A stretch of 6,819 bases of DNA from Acidobacteriota bacterium (GCA_013695405.1 JACDAO010000522.1:1-6819), one strand, 5' to 3'; positions 1 to 5,369 are shown, counted from the stretch's first letter. Translations and numbers: made by a program. The notes: a model not told the origin generated them from the letters alone.

Positions 1-351
1 GTCTGGACCTACTACTGGGCGCTAGCACACCAGCCGGCGCCGGCAGCGCGGCGGTGGCTGCTCGACCAGTCCTGGAGCACCCTGCGCGATCGCGTCATCG
101 CCGACCTCGGCCGCGCCCATCCGGACCTCCACGACTGCGTCTCACAGGTCGACATCATGCGCCTCGGCCATGCGATGGTCCGGCCGTCGCCGGGCTTGCT
201 CTCCGACCCGTCATGGCGCGCGCTGCAGGCGGGACACGATCGGCTGTTCTACGCGCACTCCGACCTCAGCGGCCTGCCGCTGTTCGAAGAGGCGCAGTAT
301 CGCGGCGTGCTCGCCGCTGACCGCGCCGCCGCCGTGCTGGGCCGCAGCTGA
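1..351 (+). CDS. FAD-dependent oxidoreductase, C-terminal fragment (5' end outside window)
   Basis: The frame is open from base 1 and ends at TGA 349-351, giving the last 116 residues of a longer protein. The visible part contains HAMVRPSPG (residues 58-65) and HSDLSGLPLFEEAQYRG (86-102). From family knowledge, a C-terminal block of this kind, with Asp-Leu-Ser-Gly, an FEEA motif and a following small-residue helix, resembles the end of FAD/NAD(P)-binding amine-oxidase-like oxidoreductases, where it closes over the flavin and the helix packs against it. The Rossmann GxGxxG dinucleotide-binding motif would lie upstream and cannot be seen, so the substrate cannot be named. It converges on the nitrilase gene with 21 bases between the two stop codons, and no terminator hairpin is evident there. 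The family call rests on motif resemblance only. Confidence 0.55.
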   Translation, partial: VWTYYWALAHQPAPAARRWLLDQSWSTLRDRVIADLGRAHPDLHDCVSQVDIMRLGHAMVRPSPGLLSDPSWRALQAGHDRLFYAHSDLSGLPLFEEAQYRGVLAADRAAAVLGRS

Positions 352-372
352 GGCGGGCGCAACGGGAGCTGG

Positions 373-1161
373 TCACGCCATCCGGCAGCGCGAGGCGAGC
401 AGGCCGGTGGCGGAGGCGAGATCGAGGTCGGCGATCAGCAGTCCGGACTCGCCGTACGGCTGGTAGCACAGCAGGGTGCCGTCGGGTCGCGCGATCGCCG
501 AGGTGGTCGGCGATCCGGCGCTGGCGACGTTGACGGTCGCGACGTAGCAGGTGTTCTCGGCGGCGCGGCACAGCACGGCTTTCTCGTGGAAGGTGTTAGC
601 CGGGTCCGCGAACGTGGTCGGCTGGTAACCGCCTGGTTCCGCTTCATGGAAGTGCGGGTGGAAGACCACGTGCGCACCCCGTCGCGCTGCCCAGCGCACG
701 GTTTCCGGGTAACGCCAGCCCTCGTGACATATGGCGATGCCGAAGGTCAGCGGCCCGGCGACGAAGAGATGCCGCTCGGTGCCGGCCGTGTAGAGCGGTT
801 CCTCGGAGGGATCGAGCTGGACCTTGTCCTGGAACCCGGCCACCGTCCCGTCGCGATTGACCACCAGCGCGGTGATCCGCAGTGCCCCGTCGACGACGCG
901 CTCGGTGCCGAGCACCACCGCAATGCCGGCGCTGCCCGCCGCGCGCGCCACCGTGTCCCACGCCGCGGTCAGAAAGCCCAGGTCGGCCGGTGGCACGCCC
1001 TTGCCTTCGGCGCGATAGCCGGGCACATAGCACTCCGGAAAGCAGACCACGTCGGCACCAGCCGCACCAGCGTCGGCAATCGCCTGCACGGCCATCGACA
1101 CCGAGTGATCCGGCGACGACGGGTAGACGATGTTGGCAAGGGCAATACGTACGCTGGTCAT
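373..1161 (-). CDS. Carbon-nitrogen hydrolase (nitrilase superfamily amidase)
   Basis: This 262-residue cytoplasmic enzyme probably hydrolyses a C-N bond in a small amide, nitrile or carbamoyl compound. The nitrilase-superfamily catalytic residues are visible: Glu43 in CFPECYVPGY, Lys113 in FQDKVQLDP with the accessory Glu at 120 or 121, and Cys145 in AICHEGWRYPE. A further typical stretch lies near residues 185-200 (NTFHEKAVLCRAAEN). The length is normal for a single-domain member (about 260-300 residues), and there is no signal peptide or fused glutaminase or synthetase domain. The frame runs open upstream to 1239, but the start at 1161 is chosen because MTSVRIALANIVYP begins the conserved first beta strand and a GGAAGGA ribosome site lies 8 bases upstream. 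The substrate cannot be told from sequence. It is transcribed divergently from the exported-protein gene at 1245; a weak -10-like TACACT on the minus strand (1201-1206) could serve it. Confidence 0.9.
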   Translation of the reverse strand: MTSVRIALANIVYPSSPDHSVSMAVQAIADAGAAGADVVCFPECYVPGYRAEGKGVPPADLGFLTAAWDTVARAAGSAGIAVVLGTERVVDGALRITALVVNRDGTVAGFQDKVQLDPSEEPLYTAGTERHLFVAGPLTFGIAICHEGWRYPETVRWAARRGAHVVFHPHFHEAEPGGYQPTTFADPANTFHEKAVLCRAAENTCYVATVNVASAGSPTTSAIARPDGTLLCYQPYGESGLLIADLDLASATGLLASRCRMA

Positions 1162-1169
1162 GCGGCCGG

Positions 1170-1176
1170 TCCTTCC
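1170..1176 (-). promoter_or_regulatory. Ribosome binding site of the nitrilase-family gene
   Basis: Read on the minus strand this is GGAAGGA, 8 bases before the ATG at 1161. It decides the start: the longer frame up to 1239 would add 26 residues with no family resemblance. Confidence 0.6.
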
Positions 1177-1233
1177 GATGCCGTGAGATCTGGAGATGCG
1201 AGTGTACCTCTGGTGATCCGCCCACGCTCGGGC

Positions 1234-1239
1234 TACCAT
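1234..1239 (+). promoter_or_regulatory. Possible -10 element for a leaderless transcript of the exported-protein gene
   Basis: TACCAT matches 4 of 6 positions of the sigma-70 -10 box and ends 5 bases before the ATG at 1245, so transcription would start about at the start codon. There is no convincing -35 and no Shine-Dalgarno sequence in front of this gene. The same arrangement, with a better box, occurs before the kinase gene at 3221. It is a weak single-site prediction. Confidence 0.3.
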
Positions 1240-1244
1240 CGGCC

Positions 1245-1937
1245 ATGCAAATTGCCCGATCGTTCGCCGTCGTCCTCAGTGCCACGCTGCTCATGGCCCC
1301 TGCTGCGTTGGCGCAGGAACAGCAGGACGCCGACCGCAAGGTGGTCGGTGGGGTAACCGCCAAGGGTTGGACCGGCAAGGAGGACGCCGGCAACAAGCAG
1401 GGCCTGACCGTGAAGGACTCCAAGTTTGCCGACGAGGCCGGCGGCTTCCGCCTCACCACCGGCCCGGCCGGCCTGTACTGGAGCAACGCCAACAAAGCTA
1501 GTGGCGACTTCACGGTGCGCGCCACCTTCACCGAGGCCGAGCAGAGCTTCGACCACCCACACCCGTTTGGCGTGTTCATCGGCGGCGCCGATCTCGACTC
1601 GGCCACGCCGAGCGCGCTGTACTGCGCCGCCTATCGCAACGGCAACTACATCGTCCGGATGTTCAGCGCCGGCAAGCGCGTCGACGTGGTCGGCAAGCCG
1701 GTGGCGCACGAGGCAGTCAAGAAGGCCGAGACGCCGAAGAGTCAGGTGGTGCAGGAAGTGGCCTGGAGCGTCAAGGGCAACAGCCTGCAGTGCATGGTCA
1801 ACGGCACCGCGGTGTGGAGCGGCACCAGGGCCGACGTGACCGGCGCCGGCAAGCTGGCGTCCACGGACGGGATCGTCGGCATCCGCGTCAGCCACAACTC
1901 AGACGCGCTGGTGACAAAGTTCGGGTTGACGAAGTAG
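1245..1937 (+). CDS. Exported protein of unknown function, probable beta-sandwich (DUF1080/LamG-like)
   Basis: The product has 230 residues and begins with a clear Sec signal peptide: Arg5, a hydrophobic core at about 7-18, then APAALA with likely cleavage after Ala23. The mature part is hydrophilic and rich in alternating beta-type segments: GGFRLTTGPAGLYW (66-79), GDFTVRATFTEAE, HPFGVFIGGADL, LYCAAYRNGNYIVRMF, and a final GIVGIRVSHNSDALVTKFGL. This resembles concanavalin A-like sandwich proteins such as the DUF1080 (3-keto-disaccharide hydrolase-like) group, in which a decorated sheet with a Trp-rich face binds sugars. I see no lipobox and no identifiable catalytic residues, and there are two cysteines (in LYCAAY and LQCMVN). 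The start is set by the signal peptide; the frame is open far upstream but that part runs antisense through the nitrilase gene. It stands alone, with the repeat cluster downstream. The fold is inferred and the function is unknown. Confidence 0.8.
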   Translation: MQIARSFAVVLSATLLMAPAALAQEQQDADRKVVGGVTAKGWTGKEDAGNKQGLTVKDSKFADEAGGFRLTTGPAGLYWSNANKASGDFTVRATFTEAEQSFDHPHPFGVFIGGADLDSATPSALYCAAYRNGNYIVRMFSAGKRVDVVGKPVAHEAVKKAETPKSQVVQEVAWSVKGNSLQCMVNGTAVWSGTRADVTGAGKLASTDGIVGIRVSHNSDALVTKFGLTK

Positions 1938-1959
1938 CGCGGGAGTCGGGAGAGACTCG

Positions 1960-1987
1960 CGTAGCGGTCGGACTTGTCCGACCGACG
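1960..1987 (+). repeat. REP-like palindromic repeat, copy 1
   Basis: The core is a perfect inverted repeat: arm CGGTCGGAC (1965-1973), TT, arm GTCCGACCG (1976-1984), preceded by CGTAG. It begins 23 bases after the stop codon of the exported-protein gene. There is no T tract, so it is not a classic intrinsic terminator, although it could protect the 3' end of the mRNA. Copies related in sequence lie at 2026-2102 and 3161-3180. Confidence 0.75.
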
Positions 1988-1997
1988 CCTCGCGGAT

Positions 1998-2016
1998 CGG
2001 GAAGCGGGAAGCGGGA
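1998..2016 (+). repeat. Short tandem repeat, CGGGAAG unit
   Basis: Two exact 7-base units (1998-2004, 2005-2011) are followed by a partial third (CGGGA, 2012-2016). The junction CGGGAGTCG at 2012-2020 also occurs at 1940-1948, just after the preceding stop codon. It is a slippage-prone purine-rich stretch with no coding role. Confidence 0.6.
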
Positions 2017-2025
2017 GTCGACGTC

Positions 2026-2041
2026 CGTAGCCGCCGGAGTC
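2026..2041 (+). repeat. REP-like repeat, truncated copy 2
   Basis: CGTAGCCGCCGGA is shared exactly with the next copy, which starts at 2042. Here it breaks off after GGAGTC, so the second palindrome arm is missing. It looks like a partial duplication placed head to tail with copy 3. Confidence 0.6.
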
Positions 2042-2066
2042 CGTAGCCGCCGGACTTGTCCGGTCG
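2042..2066 (+). repeat. REP-like palindromic repeat, copy 3
   Basis: It starts CGTAGCCG and carries inverted arms CCGGAC (2050-2055) and GTCCGG (2058-2063) around TT. The bases after it, around 2067-2079 (TGGACCTGTTCG), resemble a decayed GGACTTGTCCG core, so a further degenerate unit may lie between copies 3 and 4. Confidence 0.7.
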
Positions 2067-2077
2067 CTGGACCTGTT

Positions 2078-2102
2078 CGTAGCCGCCGGACTTGTCCGGC
2101 GG
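2078..2102 (+). repeat. REP-like palindromic repeat, copy 4
   Basis: CGTAG is followed by perfect arms CCGCCGGAC (2083-2091) and GTCCGGCGG (2094-2102) around TT. Compared with copy 1, both arms differ in a matched way (GGTC versus CGCC on one side, GACC versus GGCG on the other), so pairing is kept while the sequence changes. The rest of the spacer to 2213 shows no further repeat and no clear promoter. Confidence 0.75.
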
Positions 2103-2213
2103 TCATCGCGCAAGCTTGAGCTGTCGACGCAAGTGGCTCCAGGTGAATCGCTTGCGACCTTCTGACAGAACTATTACAGTGCCCCGCCGTGCGACCTGTT
2201 ACGTTCACAGTCC

Positions 2214-3149
2214 ATGGCTTCTGGTACCGCGACTCCTGTCACCGCCCTCTACGGACGCAAGGCCTCTGACGGCTCGATCAACTGGGTCACCTTCGTTGCG
2301 ATGTCGGCGTTCCACGTCGGCGCCATCGCGGCGTTCTTCTATATCGACGCCGGCGCAATCCTGGCCGCGGCGATCATGTGGTTTGTCGCCGGCAGCCTCG
2401 GCATCGGCATGGCGTACCACCGCCTGCTGACCCACCGCGGCTACAAGACCTACAAGCCGGTCGAGTACTTCCTGACCATCTGCGGCACGCTCGCGCTCGA
2501 AGGCGGCCCGATCTTCTGGGTCGCGACACACCGCATTCACCACCAGCACTCCGATCATGACGGCGACCCGCATTCGCCGCGCGAGGGCACGTACTGGGCG
2601 CACATGGGCTGGATCCTGACCGGCAAGTCGATGCACCACGACACCGCGATCCTGCGCCGGTACGTCCCCGACCTGAGCAAGGATCGTTTCCACGTCGCGC
2701 TGACCACCTGGCACTGGGTGCCGCAGGTGGTGGTCGGTCTGCTGTTCCTGGCCTTCGGCGGCATCCCGTATGTGCTGTGGGCGGTGTTCTTCCGCACCAC
2801 CTTCGGCCTGCACGCGACCTGGCTGGTGAACTCGGCGACCCACCTGTGGGGCTCGCGCCGCTTCAAGACCCGCGACGACTCCACCAACAACTGGTGGGTG
2901 GCGCTGCTGACCTTTGGCGAGGGCTGGCACAACAACCATCACGCGCACCCGGTCTCGGCCCGGCACGGGCTGGCCTGGTACGAGCTGGACGTCAACTACA
3001 TCAACATCCGGGTGATGCAGTTTCTCGGTCTGGTCTGGGACGTCAAGGCGGCGCGCATCGAGCACGTCCACCGGATGCCGCAGCAGACCAACGACGCGCT
3101 CGACATCACCGTCGCCGAGCCGAGCTTCGACAGGGCGCCGGCGGCCTGA
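2214..3149 (+). CDS. Membrane fatty acid desaturase (acyl-CoA delta-9 desaturase family)
   Basis: This 311-residue integral membrane di-iron enzyme puts a cis double bond into a fatty acyl chain, using O2 and electrons from a redox partner not seen here. The three histidine boxes of the family are intact: HRLLTH (69-74), HRIHH (106-110) and HNNHH (239-243), and the additional conserved His210 lies in NSATHLWG. Hydrophobic spans at about 23-44, 46-67, 84-104 and 168-193 fit the usual four-helix plan with the boxes on the cytoplasmic face. Length is normal for bacterial members and there is no cytochrome b5 domain. The ATG at 2214 gives a normal N-terminus; no strong ribosome site precedes it. 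From family knowledge it makes monounsaturated lipids and tunes membrane fluidity, but substrate and double-bond position cannot be read from sequence. It is flanked on both sides by palindromic repeats and followed by a two-component system. Confidence 0.93.
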   Translation: MASGTATPVTALYGRKASDGSINWVTFVAMSAFHVGAIAAFFYIDAGAILAAAIMWFVAGSLGIGMAYHRLLTHRGYKTYKPVEYFLTICGTLALEGGPIFWVATHRIHHQHSDHDGDPHSPREGTYWAHMGWILTGKSMHHDTAILRRYVPDLSKDRFHVALTTWHWVPQVVVGLLFLAFGGIPYVLWAVFFRTTFGLHATWLVNSATHLWGSRRFKTRDDSTNNWWVALLTFGEGWHNNHHAHPVSARHGLAWYELDVNYINIRVMQFLGLVWDVKAARIEHVHRMPQQTNDALDITVAEPSFDRAPAA

Positions 3150-3160
3150 AGCCGCGTGCA

Positions 3161-3180
3161 GCGTCGGACAGGTCCGACGC
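3161..3180 (+). repeat. REP-like palindrome downstream of the desaturase
   Basis: Perfect arms GCGTCGGAC (3161-3169) and GTCCGACGC (3172-3180) enclose AG. The GTCGGAC/GTCCGAC core is the same as in copy 1 at 1965-1984, so it belongs to the same family as the cluster upstream of the desaturase, but it lacks the CGTAG lead. It lies 11 bases after the desaturase stop and has no T tract. Confidence 0.7.
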
Positions 3181-3183
3181 AGG

Positions 3184-3211
3184 GTAGGCGCCGGCCGCAT
3201 CCGGCGCCTAC
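3184..3211 (+). repeat. 11-bp inverted repeat between desaturase and kinase genes
   Basis: Arms GTAGGCGCCGG (3184-3194) and CCGGCGCCTAC (3201-3211) enclose six bases. The left arm differs by one base from the GTAGCCGCCGG that leads copies 2 to 4 upstream, so it may be a relative. The right arm overlaps the likely -10 box of the kinase gene (3209-3214), so it could act as an operator, as a rho-independent-like stop for the desaturase transcript (though no T run follows), or simply be a repeat. Confidence 0.65.
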
Positions 3212-3214
3212 AAT
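3209..3214 (+). promoter_or_regulatory. -10 element of the histidine kinase gene, probably leaderless
   Basis: TACAAT matches 5 of 6 positions of the -10 consensus. Transcription would begin about 7 bases after it, exactly at the GTG at 3221, leaving no leader. No -35 is recognisable because the upstream space is taken by the palindrome, and no Shine-Dalgarno sequence is present. Confidence 0.4.
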
Positions 3215-3220
3215 TCCCGT

Positions 3221-4117
3221 GTGACCCGGCGGCACACGGCCACCATCGTCTTCGTCTCGCTCTGCGTCGTCCTGGTCGCGGCAGCGATCACCCTCAATGT
3301 CGGCTGGATCTACGTCAACGGGCCGCGGCTCCTGCCGCTGGTGCTCGGCATCGCCGCATTCGCGCTGATCATCGCCGGGCTGATCGTCTACACCGTGTTC
3401 CTGGTCCGTGAGCTGCGGCGCAACGACCAGCACGACGCGTTCATCAACGCCGTGACCCACGAACTCAAGACGCCGATCGCCTCGATTCGGCTCTATCTGC
3501 AGACCCTGCAGGCGCGCGAGGTCAACGAGGCGCAACGCCGCGAGTTCTACCGGATCATGCTGGCCGATGTCGACCGCCTGCAGCAGACGGTCGAACTGGT
3601 GCTCAAGGCCGGCGTCGCCGCGCAACGCGTCGGGCTGCATCACCGGGCGCCGGTCGACGTGTCGGCGCTCGCCGCCGAGGTGCTCGACGTGGCGCGGCTC
3701 AGGCACCACCTCTCGTCCGAGACAATGACGTTGGCGCGGCCCACCGGCGAGAGCGTGTGGGTCGGCGGCGACGTCGACGAACTGCGCACCGTGCTGTCCA
3801 ACCTGCTCGACAACGCCGTCAAGTACTCGCGCGAGCAGATCCAGGTCACGGTCGACGTGGCGGTGCCGGCGCCCGACCTGGTCCGACTGCAGGTCTCGGA
3901 TCGCGGCGTCGGCATCCCGCGATCGCAGTTGACGCGCATCTTCCGGCGCTTCCACCGCTTCCAGTGGCGCGGCTCCAAGGTCAAGGGCACCGGGCTCGGC
4001 CTCTACATCGTGCGGTCGATCGTCAAGCGGCACGGCGGCCGGGTCTTCGCCACCAGCGAGGGCGAGGGCTGCGGCTCGACCTTCACGATCGAGCTGCCGC
4101 GACTGGTGCCGTCGTAG
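3221..4117 (+). CDS. Sensor histidine kinase, short membrane-sensing type
   Basis: The product has 298 residues. Two membrane helices (about 8-31 and 39-63) are joined by a loop of only some ten residues (YVNGPRLLP), and the DHp helix follows at once with no HAMP or PAS domain. The phosphorylated residue is His80 in the motif THELKTP. The ATP-binding domain has the N box (NLLDNAVKY, Asn194 and Asn198), the G1 box DRGVGI (227-232), an F box (FRRFHRF, 241-247) and the G2 box GTGLGL (256-261). All catalytic motifs are complete, so it should be active. Signal input must come from within or next to the membrane, or from a partner protein. GTG at 3221 is the start, as it precedes the first helix with a short positive N-terminus. 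The stop codon shares one base with the regulator gene's start, so the two should be co-translated; they are the likely cognate pair. Confidence 0.93.
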   Translation: MTRRHTATIVFVSLCVVLVAAAITLNVGWIYVNGPRLLPLVLGIAAFALIIAGLIVYTVFLVRELRRNDQHDAFINAVTHELKTPIASIRLYLQTLQAREVNEAQRREFYRIMLADVDRLQQTVELVLKAGVAAQRVGLHHRAPVDVSALAAEVLDVARLRHHLSSETMTLARPTGESVWVGGDVDELRTVLSNLLDNAVKYSREQIQVTVDVAVPAPDLVRLQVSDRGVGIPRSQLTRIFRRFHRFQWRGSKVKGTGLGLYIVRSIVKRHGGRVFATSEGEGCGSTFTIELPRLVPS

Positions 4118-4875
4118 TGGCCCGCATCCTGGTGGTCGAGGACGAGCCCCACCTCGCGCTCGGGCTGCAGTTCAACCTCGAGGCCGATGGCCATCAGGTC
4201 AGCGTCGTCGGCGACGGCGAGGCGGCGCTGACGCACCTGCTGGACCAGCCGGGGTCGATCGATGCGGTCATTCTCGACGTCATGCTGCCGGGGCGCGACG
4301 GGTTCGAGGTGGCCGCCGAACTGCGCCGCCAGGGCGACTTCGTGCCCATCCTGATGCTGACCGCACGCGGTCGTCCCGAGGATGTCCTGCACGGCTTCGA
4401 GTCGGGTGTCGACGACTACCTGCCCAAGCCGTTCGAACTGGCGATCCTGCTGGCGCGGATCCGCGGCCTGCTGCGCCGTAACGCGTGGGCGGGCACCGCG
4501 CGCAGTGCGACGCCGGCCGAGCCGCCGTTGACCGAGACCATAACTTTCGGGGGCAACACCCTCGATCTGGCAGCTCTGGAGCTGCGCGTCGGCACCATGC
4601 CCTATCACCTGACCGTGATGGAAGCCGACCTGCTCCACTATCTGCTCAAGAACACCGGCCGCGCGGTCTCGCGTAAGGCGATTCTCGAAGACGTGTGGGA
4701 CCTGCACGAGGACACCGATACACGCGCCATCGACAACTTCATCGTGCGGCTCCGACGCTTCCTCAACGAGGATCCATCCAACCCGCGTCACGTGCTGACG
4801 GTGCGCGGCGTCGGCTACAAATTCATCGCAGATCCTCGGGACGGGCCGGGCCCGGACGGCACCGGCCCGGACTGA
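4117..4875 (+). CDS. OmpR/PhoB-family response regulator
   Basis: The 252-residue product is a two-domain transcription factor. The receiver domain (1-120) has acidic Asp9/Glu10, phosphoacceptor Asp54 in VILDVMLPG, the switch Thr82 in LTAR and Lys104 in PKPF. After a 20-residue Ala/Pro-rich linker, a winged-helix DNA-binding domain (about 140-237) shows the usual end RAIDNFIVRLRRFLNEDP and VRGVGYKF. The start is GTG 4117, whose G is the last base of the kinase stop TAG; the open frame upstream overlaps the kinase and is not coding. No ribosome site is visible, so translation probably depends on the kinase being read first. The protein ends in an odd Gly/Pro/Asp tail (residues 241-252, DGPGPDGTGPD) beyond the normal fold. 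Target genes are unknown; the desaturase immediately upstream of the pair is a candidate by position only. Confidence 0.94.
   Translation: MARILVVEDEPHLALGLQFNLEADGHQVSVVGDGEAALTHLLDQPGSIDAVILDVMLPGRDGFEVAAELRRQGDFVPILMLTARGRPEDVLHGFESGVDDYLPKPFELAILLARIRGLLRRNAWAGTARSATPAEPPLTETITFGGNTLDLAALELRVGTMPYHLTVMEADLLHYLLKNTGRAVSRKAILEDVWDLHEDTDTRAIDNFIVRLRRFLNEDPSNPRHVLTVRGVGYKFIADPRDGPGPDGTGPD
4842..4869 (+). repeat. Inverted repeat at the 3' end of the response regulator gene
   Basis: Arms CGGGCCGG (4842-4849) and CCGGCCCG (4862-4869) with a 12-base loop lie inside the last codons and encode the Gly/Pro/Asp tail. The all-GC stem could stall or end transcription, but no T run follows the stop codon, so a terminator call is not supported. 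Confidence 0.4.
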
Positions 4876-4922
4876 CGAGCAGCCGAGGCGCGCACGCCGT
4901 GACAAGGGCTGACGCCGGGCGG

Positions 4923-4951
4923 TTGACAGCGGCCGGCGATGGTGTTATTAA
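4923..4951 (+). promoter_or_regulatory. Sigma-70-type promoter of the BlaI/M56 operon
   Basis: A consensus -35 TTGACA (4923-4928) is followed after 17 bases by TATTAA (4946-4951), 4 of 6 to the -10 consensus. It is the best promoter in the window. Transcription would start near 4958, inside the inner palindrome of the operator candidate, giving a leader of about 20 bases before the ATG at 4977. Confidence 0.6.
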
Positions 4952-4977
4952 AGTCGCATAGTGCGAGAGAAATAACA
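4943..4977 (+). promoter_or_regulatory. Nested dyad, candidate BlaI-type operator
   Basis: Two inverted repeats share one centre at base 4960: outer arms TGTTATT (4943-4949) and AATAACA (4971-4977), and inner arms TCGCA (4954-4958) and TGCGA (4962-4966) around TAG. Together they span 35 bases, from the -10 box to the A of the start codon. From family knowledge, BlaI/MecI repressors bind dyads overlapping their own promoters and repress themselves. This dyad is not the staphylococcal TACA/TGTA sequence, so assigning it to this repressor is inference from position and symmetry. Confidence 0.6.
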
Positions 4978-5369
4978 TGACGGAACGCGTCCTGCACCAC
5001 ACCCTGTCCAAGCGCGAGCGCCAGATCATGGACGAACTGTACCGACGCGGCCGCGCGACAGCCGCCGAGATCATGAATGCGCTGCCGGGCAGCTCCAGCT
5101 ACTCGACGGTGCGCACCCAGCTGCGCGTGCTCGAGGCCAAGCGCCACGTCACGCACGAGGAACAGGGGCCGCGCTTCGTCTACGCTCCGACCGTGCCACG
5201 AAGGTCGGCGAGGCGCTCGGCGCTCAGACACCTCGTCGATACGTTCTACGACGGCTCGGGCGCCAATGTCGTCGCGGCGCTGCTCGGCGGGGAGGGCGCG
5301 ACCTTGACCGACGACGACCTCGATCGCATTGACGCGTTGGTTCGCCGGGCGCGAGGAGGCAGCGAATGA
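4977..5369 (+). CDS. BlaI/MecI-family transcriptional repressor
   Basis: This 130-residue protein has the usual length for the family. A winged-helix domain covers about residues 8-72: LSKRERQIMDELYRRGRATAAEIMNAL is the start of the fold, SSYSTVRTQLRVLEAK the recognition helix region, and GPRFVYAP the wing end. A helical C-terminal part (about 78-128) should form the dimer. It is expected to bind the dyad at 4943-4977 and hold its own operon silent, and to be inactivated by the M56 protease encoded next. The ATG at 4977 is the first base pair of the dyad's outer arm end; only a weak purine run (GAGAGA) precedes it. It overlaps the M56 gene by the 4 bases ATGA. No symbol is given because the partner lacks a beta-lactam sensor, so a resistance role is not implied. 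Confidence 0.93.
   Translation: MTERVLHHTLSKRERQIMDELYRRGRATAAEIMNALPGSSSYSTVRTQLRVLEAKRHVTHEEQGPRFVYAPTVPRRSARRSALRHLVDTFYDGSGANVVAALLGGEGATLTDDDLDRIDALVRRARGGSE
5353..5359 (+). promoter_or_regulatory. Ribosome binding site of the M56 peptidase gene
   Basis: GAGGAGG lies within the end of the repressor gene, 6 bases before the ATG at 5366. It is the strongest Shine-Dalgarno sequence in the window and fixes the start, whose ATGA overlaps the repressor stop. Confidence 0.8.

Noticed and set aside
882..1244. Upstream extension of the exported-protein reading frame
   Set aside because: The signal peptide at 1245 marks the true N-terminus; the extension lies antisense to the nitrilase gene.
644..1606. 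320-codon minus-strand frame overlapping the nitrilase and exported-protein genes
   Set aside because: It overlaps two well-supported genes in the wrong frame and carries no motif of its own.
1960..1990. Rho-independent terminator after the exported-protein gene
   Set aside because: There is a strong stem but no T run follows, and the same stem recurs as a repeat elsewhere in the window.
1960..2102. CRISPR array
   Set aside because: The repeats are palindromic, unequal in length, partly truncated and have no regular unique spacers.
2205..3200. 331-codon open frame on the minus strand opposite the desaturase
   Set aside because: Its product is a low-complexity Arg/Val/Asp/Gly-rich sequence with no recognisable motif, while the plus strand has all histidine boxes; it is a by-product of GC-rich codon use.
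2996..4033. 345-codon minus-strand frame opposite the kinase
   Set aside because: The plus strand shows a complete set of kinase motifs; the antisense product is rich in Arg, Asp and Gln and has no family features.
3757..4116. Upstream extension of the response regulator reading frame
   Set aside because: The receiver domain begins at VARILVVEDE (4117); the extension overlaps the kinase catalytic domain in another frame.
4003..4905. 300-codon minus-strand frame opposite the response regulator
   Set aside because: Shadow of the regulator gene, with no independent start signal or motif.
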